Both the position numbers and the translations under genes were made by a program. This document shows positions 43,890 through 51,408 of a stretch of DNA of 64,000 nucleotides, piece by piece. The notes beneath the pieces were generated by a model, which was not told where the DNA came from, did no database searches, and saw only the letters and a program-made list of their open reading frames with translations. The stretch comes from an uncultured bacterium (GTDB taxonomy: Bacteria; Verrucomicrobiota; Lentisphaeria; Victivallales; UBA1829), in contig URKJ01000002.1 of the NCBI GenBank assembly GCA_900548385.1, positions 62,001 to 126,000 on the forward strand, in the 5' to 3' direction. Every line of letters starts with the position of its first letter. Within the stretch, counting starts at the first letter, position 1.

Positions 43890-44216
43890 ATGACTTCAGG
43901 TTCTGAATAACTCCAAATGAGCTTCCGGAATAATTGATTCTTATCTTTTACAATATAACGCATATCGGCGACTGTTTCTCAACCGATAACAGGATTTGCA
44001 GCAAATGCTGTTACAGCGAAAATCATTCGAACGATATGCACAATTATCGAGGAAATGATTTCAATATTATAAAAGGCGGCACTGTCAAAGGACAGATTAC
44101 TTCATTCCCGGCCGTCATGAATGAAAACGACGGTTGCTTGTATTTCGGAATTTCCGGTATATATTTTACCGGAATCGTCATTCAGGAAAAGTGAAGCAAC
44201 CAATGAAAGCGGCGTT
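43890..44216. other. Intergenic stretch, no gene seen
   Basis: AT-rich with short open frames that resemble nothing. A possible promoter TTGCTT (44134) / TATATA (44158) with an 18-base spacer stands before the nitrilase-family gene. Confidence 0.4.
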
Positions 44217-45095
44217 ATGAATCTGAATGTGGCGTTATTGCAAATTCTGCCGATGGCAACGGTGGAAGATAATCTCCAAAAAGGAATTGCCTGTTGCCGA
44301 CAGGCAAAAGTACAGGGAGCGGATATCGCTCTTTTTCCGGAGATGTGGAGCATCGGCTATCGCATTCATAACCGCTTTCCGGAGGAGTGGATCAAAAAAG
44401 CGCTTCCGCAAGACAGCAAATTCACTGCCGCTTTCGGGACTTTGGCCGGAGAGTTGGAAATGGCAATCGGCATTACTTTTCTGGAGGCCAGTCCGGTCGG
44501 TCCCAAAAATTCCCTGTTGCTGTTTGACCGCCACGGCAACAGAGCACTTTCTTATTCAAAAGTGCATACCTGCGATTTCGATGTGGAACGGCATCTGACT
44601 CCGGGCGATGATTTTTATGTAACGGAACTTGATACAGCCGCCGGTATGGTAAAAACCGGGGCTATGATCTGCTACGACCGTGAATTTCCGGAAAGCGCCA
44701 GAATCCTGATGCTGAAAGGAGCCGAACTCATTCTGGTTCCCAACGCCTGTCCGATGGAAATCAACCGGCTTTCGCAACTGCGGACCAGAGCCTTTGAAAA
44801 TATGGTGGCTATTGCGACCTGCAATTATCCCGCCGGGCAGCCGGACTGCAACGGGCACTCTTCCGCTTTTGACGGAATTGTCTATCGGCCGGATACGGCA
44901 GGTTCCCGTGATACGCTGGTAATCGAAGCGGGAGAAGCGGAAGGCATTTATATGGCAGCCTTCCCGATTGACGAACTCAGGGCATACCGGAAAACCGAAA
45001 TCCACGGCAATGCCTACCGGCATCCGGAAAAATACCGGAGTCTTACCGCGCAGCGAATTCAGGAGCCATTCATACGCCCGGATTATCGGAAATAA
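44217..45095 (+). CDS. Carbon-nitrogen hydrolase (nitrilase superfamily)
   Basis: 292 residues from ATG 44217 (MNLNVALLQILPM); the frame is open upstream but homology begins here. Catalytic triad: ALFPEMW (Glu41), YSKVHTCDFDVER (Lys) and GAMICYDREFPESARIL (Cys). Similar to predicted amidases acting on small linear amides. Substrate unknown. The weak ribosome site leaves the start slightly uncertain. Confidence 0.88.
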   Translation: MNLNVALLQILPMATVEDNLQKGIACCRQAKVQGADIALFPEMWSIGYRIHNRFPEEWIKKALPQDSKFTAAFGTLAGELEMAIGITFLEASPVGPKNSLLLFDRHGNRALSYSKVHTCDFDVERHLTPGDDFYVTELDTAAGMVKTGAMICYDREFPESARILMLKGAELILVPNACPMEINRLSQLRTRAFENMVAIATCNYPAGQPDCNGHSSAFDGIVYRPDTAGSRDTLVIEAGEAEGIYMAAFPIDELRAYRKTEIHGNAYRHPEKYRSLTAQRIQEPFIRPDYRK

Positions 45096-45352
45096 TCCGA
45101 CCCAAACCTCTGGCGAGGCTCGCTGTGAATCCTTACCAAAGAACCGGTTTTCTTTTGAAACAAAGCAGTCGGCATTGGAATCTCCTTGAAGTTTTAGTTT
45201 GGTTTCCGGGACATAAAACCAATATCAACCATTCTCCATACCGATTGGACAGACTTGCCGGATTTTAAGCGCAATCATACCGTAAACCGGTGAAGAATCA
45301 AATTTTCTGCAAATTTGAGCTTGCAGAATCATCTCTCCGGAACAGCAAAATG
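45096..45352. other. Intergenic stretch between convergent genes, no gene seen
   Basis: Reading in all frames shows no recognisable product. The terminator candidate of the surface protein follows at 45353. Confidence 0.4.
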
Positions 45353-45395
45353 CCCGGGAAACGTACAGCAGAACAGTTGCCATCCGTTTTCCGGG
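45353..45395 (-). terminator. Candidate terminator of the surface protein gene
   Basis: CCCGGGAAACG (45353-45363) pairs with CGTTTTCCGGG (45385-45395) with one wobble; on the minus strand the stem is followed by CATTTTGC, a weak T-tract. Confidence 0.45.
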
Positions 45396-45424
45396 CGGGG
45401 GGTGTTGAAAGTAAAATCGAAAGA

Positions 45425-48400
45425 TTATACAGCGGCAAGTCCCAGATTCCGGCCGCCGTCATCTCCGAAATTCAGATTCAAGAGAGAAGAAGCGGAATAG
45501 CCCAATGCCATATCGCTTTTCACATTGATCTTCTTCACGGAACTGTACGAAACGTTCCCGCTGGTATCATAGGCGCACATCTGAACCAGATAGCCTCCGG
45601 CATTCTCCAGTGTCAGGGATACACTGTTCCCCACCGTTTTCCACGACTGAAGCGGATCGTTCAAGTCGCCGGGGGCAGCCGCATACCGGACTTCATACCC
45701 GGCGATGCCGACATTCTCCTTCGGCGTTTTCCAGCTTAACTCATAATGATTCTCGTCCGTTTTCCTTACCTGGAACGACGGTTTGGAGGGCGGCGTCACA
45801 TCCTTCACGAAGAAACTGTAAACCGGACTGTCCGCGCTCACATTTTTCGCCTTGTCATAGGCGGTTACTTTGTAATAATACATGGTATTCGCCTGAAGTT
45901 TGGAAAGATTGAGCGAATTTTTCGTCGTTTTTTTCGTTACTGCGCCCGAAAAATCCGCCGCTGTCGCATAGGTCACATAATAGCCGGCAGCCTTCACGGT
46001 TCCTCCATTGTCCATTGCGACATCCCACGTCAGAGCCGCCTTGTACTTGGATTCCGTCTGAATGCATCCGAGGTTCTGCACGGCATCCGGGGCGACCACA
46101 TCAGGAACGGTCACTTTTTTTCTGCTGACCTTGCTCCGGTTTCCGACAGCGTCATACGCATAGACCTGGAACGTCATCTTGCCCGCAACGTTCGAGATCC
46201 GCAGCGATGTCCCCGCCGTCTCCGTCTCAACCATATTCTTTCCGCTGCCGTAAGCGACAACATATTTCGTCACTCCCACATTGTCCTCCGCGGCATCCCA
46301 GTTCAGATCGACCGCCGGAACTCCGTTTTCATCGGTCTTGAAATCGGCATTGATCCTCATTTTTCCCTGCGGTGCCGTCACGTCCTGAACGGCAAAGGAC
46401 TCCCCGTACCATTCTCCGGCTTCCCCCGCCTGATTGACCGCGCGTACTTTGAACGTATGAGTGCCAACAGAAAGCGGAGTCTTCGTGGAGTAATTGGCAG
46501 ATTTGACAAATCCAAGCGCGTTTCCATCCAGAACGATCTCATATCCCTGGAGTTTCTCGCCCTTCTCCAACGCCGCCTTCCCCCATGAAAATTTTGCTTT
46601 GTACGATTTGTTGTTCAGGGAAACGCTCAAATTCCTTGTCAGCTCCGGACCGTTCGCTTCAGGTTCGGGCGTTGGTGTCGGATCGGGATCAGGTACCGGA
46701 ACCGGCTCTTCAGCATCCCTGATATTCAGGGAAAGCGTTCCATCCACGACGGAAATATAGTAGAATTTATCGTTTGATGTCAATCCGGAATCCCGCGTCA
46801 CCGTCCCAAGAGCGCGCCCCGACGCGTTTCTGACGGTAATCGCAGAACGGAAGGACGATGCTCCCGAAGCAAGCCGGTAACTGCCGTTTGCCGTTTCTTC
46901 CGGCAGCAGAACGGTATAGTTCCCGCCGGAAATCTCCGACAGATTGCGGATCAGGACATTCCGATCCCTCGCGGACACGGAAAACACAATCTCCGCCCCG
47001 GATGCATCAAGAGAAGCAGCGGAAAGAGAACCGTTCACCGTCATGGTTCCGGAAATGCTTCCGCCTGTTATGGAAACATTGTCGCCGACACGGAAAGTGC
47101 CGTTCAGTGAACTGCCTTTCACGCTGACGGCGGCGTTACAGAAAACCGTCCCGGAGAGTCGCGTTCCGGCAGAGGAATTGAAGTTCAGAGCCCCGGTCAA
47201 ACTTCCGCCGGAAACCGTCACGGAATTCCCGAAATTGACGCAACTCCCCTCCCCGCCGGAAATGGTTCCGCTGTTTACCAGAGCGGTATTTATAAACGAT
47301 ACGGAAGAACGGGCATCGTCACCGCCGGAAATCAGCCCGCTGTTTTTCACGGTAAGACATTCCGCAGCGCTTTTTCCAGTAAAAGCAAGTCCGTAGATGC
47401 TCTGGGAAACGATCCGTCCGTTGTTGACAATGTCGCCATAAACAGAACCATATCCGAGCACATTCTGTCCCGCGCTGAACGTCAGCGTACCGGAATCGGA
47501 CCAGTCGCTGCTGCCGAGTTTGCCTCCGGCAAGAGTCAGGGTCCCGGAACCGGAAATCACCGCATCTCCGTCCGCGGCGAAAGTCGAACTCAATGTGATG
47601 TTGCAATTCTTGACAATATTCCCCGAAAGATAAGTCTTTGAAACATAGGGACCTGTCTTGACGGAGGAGTTCGCCGAGAAAGTCACATTTTCCAGTTTAA
47701 CCACGCTGCCGCTTGATTTGCTCAATTCAAAAGAGCCGTCCAGAGTTCCACCGGAAATCACGGTTCCGTCATACAGCTCAAAGGTGCCACCCGCACTTTT
47801 CAGCGCTCCTCCGGCGTTGTTAATATAAACATTGCTTGTTTCAAGAATGCTCGACGCCTGAATCGTATTATTGTTTACAATCACAGTTCTTTCGGAGGAG
47901 GATTTCCCGCGGAAATACATATGCGAACTCACTGCCGCATCAATCAGCCCGTTGTTGATGATATTGCTGTAAATATTCCCGCCGCCGGAAACCGCCATAT
48001 TCGAACCGATTACAAAGGTTCCGGAATCGGACCAGTCGCTTTTTCCCAGATTTCCGAGGTTGTAAAGCTTTCCGCTACCGCCAAGAGCGACCATGCCGTC
48101 CGCATACAAAGTACCCTTGTTGGACAGCGTGCTGTTGAGCGTAATCGTCCCCGAAGCCCTCACAGCGGCAACGGAACCGGTCTCGGCAGATGCGGTTTCT
48201 GCAAACGTGAGGTTTGCAATGGATGCCTCACCGTCTCCGGTGCTGAACTGAACAGCGCCGTCCAAAGTTCCGCCGGTAACGGAAGAACCCTCATTCAGAT
48301 ATATAAGACCGCCGGACGTCTTCAGAATTCCCGTTTCCGAATTGACGATGGAAACATTGGTAAAATGGCTGTAACCGGCATAACCGTCAATCGTTCCGCG

Positions 48401-48868
48401 GTTCTCAATCTTTAACGGATCGTCCGCACTCTGCCCGATCCATTCTCCATTCGTTTTAACGGTTCCACTGTTTACGACATCGGCATACACGGCTCCGGTA
48501 ACCTGAAGCGTCTGCTCGGAGGCTATGACAAAGGAGCCGCCGGACCAGTCGGAGGAACCGAGCGAACCTTTGATCTCCGTTGTGCCGGAACCGCCGATCT
48601 CCGTTGTGCCTCCGGATACCAGACTGCCGATGTTGTTGATCCGGAGCGTTCCATCGTTGGCAATGTTTCCCGCGACCGTCAGAACACTGTTGACCAGCAA
48701 AACCGTATTATACACCGTTCCGTCATCCGCCACAGTCAATATTGTGAGGTTGTTTACGACCGTATCATCCGACAAACGCGTAATTTTGCTGGACGGCTCC
48801 ACTACCAGATCAGACGGCAGCGCTGCCGAAAATGCGTCCGTTCCTGTTACAGCAAAACTGTTTCCCAT
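45425..48868 (-). CDS. Large repeat-rich surface protein (beta-solenoid plus four FN3 domains)
   Basis: 1147 residues from ATG 48868, which has GGAGGA nine bases upstream; an in-frame ATG at 48946 would add 26 residues but its ribosome site is too close. Residues about 1-700 are Gly/Ser/Thr/Asn-rich beta-solenoid with three related blocks, each marked by G-[SN/K]LG[SK]SDWS and 'NNG/NSG'. A Pro-rich linker (EEPVPVPDPDPTPTPEPE, about 714-731) leads to four fibronectin type III-like domains. The last residues are LNLNFGDDGGRNLGLAAV. No signal peptide is seen with either start, which is odd for such a protein. Probably an adhesin-like or matrix protein. Confidence 0.8.
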   Translation of the reverse strand: MGNSFAVTGTDAFSAALPSDLVVEPSSKITRLSDDTVVNNLTILTVADDGTVYNTVLLVNSVLTVAGNIANDGTLRINNIGSLVSGGTTEIGGSGTTEIKGSLGSSDWSGGSFVIASEQTLQVTGAVYADVVNSGTVKTNGEWIGQSADDPLKIENRGTIDGYAGYSHFTNVSIVNSETGILKTSGGLIYLNEGSSVTGGTLDGAVQFSTGDGEASIANLTFAETASAETGSVAAVRASGTITLNSTLSNKGTLYADGMVALGGSGKLYNLGNLGKSDWSDSGTFVIGSNMAVSGGGNIYSNIINNGLIDAAVSSHMYFRGKSSSERTVIVNNNTIQASSILETSNVYINNAGGALKSAGGTFELYDGTVISGGTLDGSFELSKSSGSVVKLENVTFSANSSVKTGPYVSKTYLSGNIVKNCNITLSSTFAADGDAVISGSGTLTLAGGKLGSSDWSDSGTLTFSAGQNVLGYGSVYGDIVNNGRIVSQSIYGLAFTGKSAAECLTVKNSGLISGGDDARSSVSFINTALVNSGTISGGEGSCVNFGNSVTVSGGSLTGALNFNSSAGTRLSGTVFCNAAVSVKGSSLNGTFRVGDNVSITGGSISGTMTVNGSLSAASLDASGAEIVFSVSARDRNVLIRNLSEISGGNYTVLLPEETANGSYRLASGASSFRSAITVRNASGRALGTVTRDSGLTSNDKFYYISVVDGTLSLNIRDAEEPVPVPDPDPTPTPEPEANGPELTRNLSVSLNNKSYKAKFSWGKAALEKGEKLQGYEIVLDGNALGFVKSANYSTKTPLSVGTHTFKVRAVNQAGEAGEWYGESFAVQDVTAPQGKMRINADFKTDENGVPAVDLNWDAAEDNVGVTKYVVAYGSGKNMVETETAGTSLRISNVAGKMTFQVYAYDAVGNRSKVSRKKVTVPDVVAPDAVQNLGCIQTESKYKAALTWDVAMDNGGTVKAAGYYVTYATAADFSGAVTKKTTKNSLNLSKLQANTMYYYKVTAYDKAKNVSADSPVYSFFVKDVTPPSKPSFQVRKTDENHYELSWKTPKENVGIAGYEVRYAAAPGDLNDPLQSWKTVGNSVSLTLENAGGYLVQMCAYDTSGNVSYSSVKKINVKSDMALGYSASSLLNLNFGDDGGRNLGLAAV

Positions 48869-49029
48869 ACTCAGATTTCCTCCGTCAATTTCAAAAAAAT
48901 AATTTTTTCTGTTTACGACTTCTTTTCCGGCAAATTCCGCGGGCATTCCCTTCCGCAGACGATAACCGGACCCTTTTACTATATATATGAAACGAAAAAT
49001 TTTTTTTCTAAAACAAACACGAAAAAAAA

Positions 49030-49195
49030 ATATAATTCTGCTTTTTTATGAATCACCGCGACGCAGACATACGCGGTCCCGTCATCCTCCGCCGTCTGTA
49101 TTGTAAAATTGTTTGCCGCCTCGTCCCCCCGCATCCTTGTTTCGTCAGATTTCCTCCATTGGTTTCAGCAAAATCAATTTTTCCTGTCAGAGACC
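49030..49195 (-). pseudogene. Degraded 5' fragment of a paralogue of the surface protein gene
   Basis: On the minus strand, GGAGGAAATCTGA (49157-49145) repeats the box at 48883-48871, with similar bases before it. Further on, one frame reads NNFTIQTAEDDGTAYVCVAV, matching NNLTILTVADDGTVYNTVLLV in the intact gene. The stretch between these parts is deleted and the frame ends in stops. The rest of 48869-49346 is AT-rich without a gene. Confidence 0.65.
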
Positions 49196-49205
49196 GTCCA
49201 CGCTA

Positions 49206-49234
49206 TTGACTTTTTTTCGGATTGGTGCTATGTT
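49206..49234 (+). promoter_or_regulatory. Promoter of the small phosphatase gene
   Basis: TTGACT (49206-49211), 17-base spacer, TATGTT (49229-49234). The leader to the start codon is about 105 bases. Confidence 0.55.
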
Positions 49235-49346
49235 TCCTCTGAATTTGTATTGCAGCACTTGAAACCATAATGCGGAAAGAAGAGAATCTCCGGATAGAAG
49301 TTCTATTCGGATTGCCGGAACGGTATTGTAAAACAGACGGGGACAA

Positions 49347-49838
49347 ATGAAAATCCGAGTGGTCAGCCAGAACTGGTATCGCCAGTATTATTATAACAGC
49401 GGGCCCGTACCGGTCTATGAACAGCCGGATTCGCCTTTCTGGAAAATCAATAACTTTATAACGATCCGGAATTCTTTCGAAACGGACGACAAATGCGCTG
49501 TACCGGTCTCCGGGGAAAACGTGTTGAAATTGAGTTTCGACGATACGACCGTCGCGGATTCGGGCAGTCCCTTGATTTTATTCGATGAAGATATGGCACG
49601 CCGGATTGCCGAGTTCGTCAAACGGATTGATCCGGCGCACGGACTTTTCATCAACTGTGCCGCTGGAATCAGCCGTTCCGGAGCAGTCGGCGAAGTTCTG
49701 AACGATTACTTCAACCGCTATTCCGAGAATAACGAAGCGGACAGGGAATACTTCCGGAACCATAACCGTCAGATCTGCGGCAATCCGTTGGTGCGGCGCA
49801 TATTGCGGAACGTACTCTTTGGTCCGACCTTTTATTGA
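49347..49838 (+). CDS. Small CX5R (dual-specificity/tyrosine-type) phosphatase
   Basis: 163 residues. INCAAGISRSGAVGEVLNDYF carries the CX5R signature (Cys-Ala-Ala-Gly-Ile-Ser-Arg) of cysteine phosphatases after a hydrophobic strand; DPAHGLFIN precedes it. The His usually before the Cys is Asn here. It could dephosphorylate protein Tyr/Ser or small molecules. GGGG precedes the ATG weakly. Stand-alone gene between the surface protein and the CRISPR array. Confidence 0.8.
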   Translation: MKIRVVSQNWYRQYYYNSGPVPVYEQPDSPFWKINNFITIRNSFETDDKCAVPVSGENVLKLSFDDTTVADSGSPLILFDEDMARRIAEFVKRIDPAHGLFINCAAGISRSGAVGEVLNDYFNRYSENNEADREYFRNHNRQICGNPLVRRILRNVLFGPTFY

Positions 49839-49935
49839 AAACAGGGGATGAACGTGCGTAAGAAAGGAAAAGCCGGGAACAATACGACCTGTCACGGTTG
49901 ACATTAAAAGAGTTCCGCCCCGAATCCGGAAACCG

Positions 49936-50625
49936 ATTGTGATTTGATGGTTTTCAAGGATGTGCTATATTGCTGGCGAACTCCCGTGTTACCCTTGGTT
50001 AGTTGTGATTTGATGGTTTTCAAGGATGTGCTATATTTTGACCGTCGTCGAATCAACTCCGGCAAAGGTTGTGATTTGATGGTTTTCAAGGATGTGCTAT
50101 ATTCCTGCCGTCCAACTACGTCCGCAACATCTAGTTGTGATTTGATGTTTTTCAAGGATGTGCTATATTTGCACGGGAGGGATGCTATAGAATCGGCGAG
50201 TTGTGATTTGATGGTTTTCAAGGATGTGCTATATTAGCTGAAAATTCATATCTCCGAACGTGATAGTTGTGATTTGATGTTTTTCAAGGATGTGCTATAT
50301 TGGAGCCGCCCGCCAACACATTATAGTTGTGATTTGATGGTTTTCAAGGATGTGCTATATTGTCACGGGCTACCTGGTGGATCTCGTCAAGGGTTGTGAT
50401 TTGATGGTTTTCAAGGATGTGCTATATTCCTGCCGTCCAGCTACGTCCGCAACATCTAGTTGTGATTTGATGTTTTTCAAGGATGTGCTATATTAATCAT
50501 GAATCAGAGCTTCCTCCTCGTAGGTTGTGATTTGATGTTTTTCAAAGATGTGCTATATTCTCGTTCAGTTCCCGGATCGTGTAAGGCGGGTTGTGATTTG
50601 ATGTTTTTCAAGGATGTGCTATATT
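49936..50625 (+). CRISPR. Type II-C CRISPR array, 11 repeats and 10 spacers
   Basis: 36-base repeat GTTGTGATTTGATG[G/T]TTTT then CAAGGATGTGCTATATT. Repeats start at 49936, 50002, 50068, 50134, 50200, 50266, 50326, 50393, 50459, 50524 and 50590. Spacers are 30 bases except number 6 (24), 7 (31) and 9 (29). Repeats 1, 2, 3, 5, 7 and 8 have G at position 15; 4, 6, 9, 10 and 11 have T. Repeat 1 begins with A and repeat 10 has one G to A change. Spacers 3 and 8 differ at one base. The orientation is set by the tracrRNA, whose anti-repeat pairs with the 5' end of the repeat read on the plus strand. Each repeat ends in TGCTATATT, like an extended -10 element. Confidence 0.98.
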
Positions 50626-50729
50626 ATTGGAGTAACAACTCCTTTAATATAAGCACTTTAAGTCGGTTGTTGATGCGGAGAAATTCGCGTCGGATGATAA
50701 GAAATACCCGAAAACGAAGAAAAAGATAA
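50626..50729. other. Short gap between array and cas2
   Basis: Begins with a small GGAG/CTCC hairpin right after the last repeat and is otherwise AT-rich with no gene. It may include leader sequence, but no leader motif is evident. Confidence 0.4.
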
Positions 50730-51074
50730 TCAAAATAATTCCAGTTGCAATGGAGCTTCCGGTGGAGGCGTACGCTTATGACCGACAAATGTACACGTAT
50801 CTCCAAATTGACGATCCGCCACTTTAAGAATGGAAACAATCCCCTCTTCCGGAACTGCTTCCCGGATTCGCCTGATATGTACCTCCGCATTCTCAAACGA
50901 GGCACAATTCCGGATATATACCGAATACTGCATCATCGCAAATCCATCTTTCACTAAAAATTTCCGAAAATCCGCAGCACTTTCCCGCTGTTTTTTGGTA
51001 TTGGTCGGTAAATCGAACATTGCGTAGATCCACATTGGCTTATACCTGCTGATCGCATTAAACCGTATACTCAT
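50730..51074 (-). CDS. cas2: CRISPR-associated Cas2
   Basis: 114 residues; the start overlaps the cas1 stop (ATGA). MWIYAMFDLPTNTKKQRESAADFRKFL is the Cas2 ferredoxin-like first strand with the conserved Asp, followed by LVKDGFAMMQYSVYIRNC and VSILKVADRQF. Slightly long but intact. With Cas1 it normally integrates new spacers; here its partner is broken. Confidence 0.95.
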   Translation of the reverse strand: MSIRFNAISRYKPMWIYAMFDLPTNTKKQRESAADFRKFLVKDGFAMMQYSVYIRNCASFENAEVHIRRIREAVPEEGIVSILKVADRQFGDTCTFVGHKRTPPPEAPLQLELF

Positions 51075-51403
51075 GATTCATAAAATTCCGGATATGATAT
51101 GCACTTTTCCTCTTTCTGAAAGCAACGCACCAACGAAGCGGTCGTATACGATAATGCATTCATAAGCGGACGACGTTCCCCATTTATCTTCACATCCGCA
51201 ATCAGCAACTGAAGCAGTCTCGCTTTATGCTCCTTCTCCAAAGCCGGAACAGAGAAATATTGCCGGTTCGCAAAAACCAACTCATCCGCAAACGGTCGAT
51301 ACGGTTCCATAACATGTATCCGGCTTGCCGGATTCATAGACCAGCAAGCCATTTTTTTGGACAGTTTACCCGGAGATCCGAAAAACAAAGTCCGTTTCAA
51401 CAT
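51071..51403 (-). pseudogene. cas1: Internally deleted cas1 (110 residues of about 300)
   Basis: From ATG 51403 (AGGGAG upstream; a GTG at 51412 overlaps the cas9 stop) the frame reads MLKRTLFFGSPGKLSKKMAC, the type II Cas1 N-terminus, and after about a dozen unmatched residues jumps to VMEPYRPFADELVF ... PLMNALSYTTASLVRCF, the Cas1 C-terminus. About 190 residues between, with the metal-binding Glu and His and the Asp that precede MEPYRP in intact proteins, are gone. The frame is kept, so a short protein may still be made, but it cannot integrate spacers. Confidence 0.9.
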
Positions 51404-51408
51404 GCCGA

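Noticed and set aside
43934..44194. A small 86-codon frame before the nitrilase-family gene
   Set aside because: No ribosome site, AT-rich, no similarity; treated as intergenic.
49899..49935. A TTGACA just before the CRISPR array as leader promoter
   Set aside because: There is no -10 box at a fitting distance; the repeat-internal promoters are better supported.
51071..51403. A natural mini-Cas1 protein family
   Set aside because: The two ends align with the extreme N-terminus and C-terminus of normal type II Cas1 and everything catalytic between is missing, so a deletion is the simpler reading; kept as a finding because the frame is preserved.
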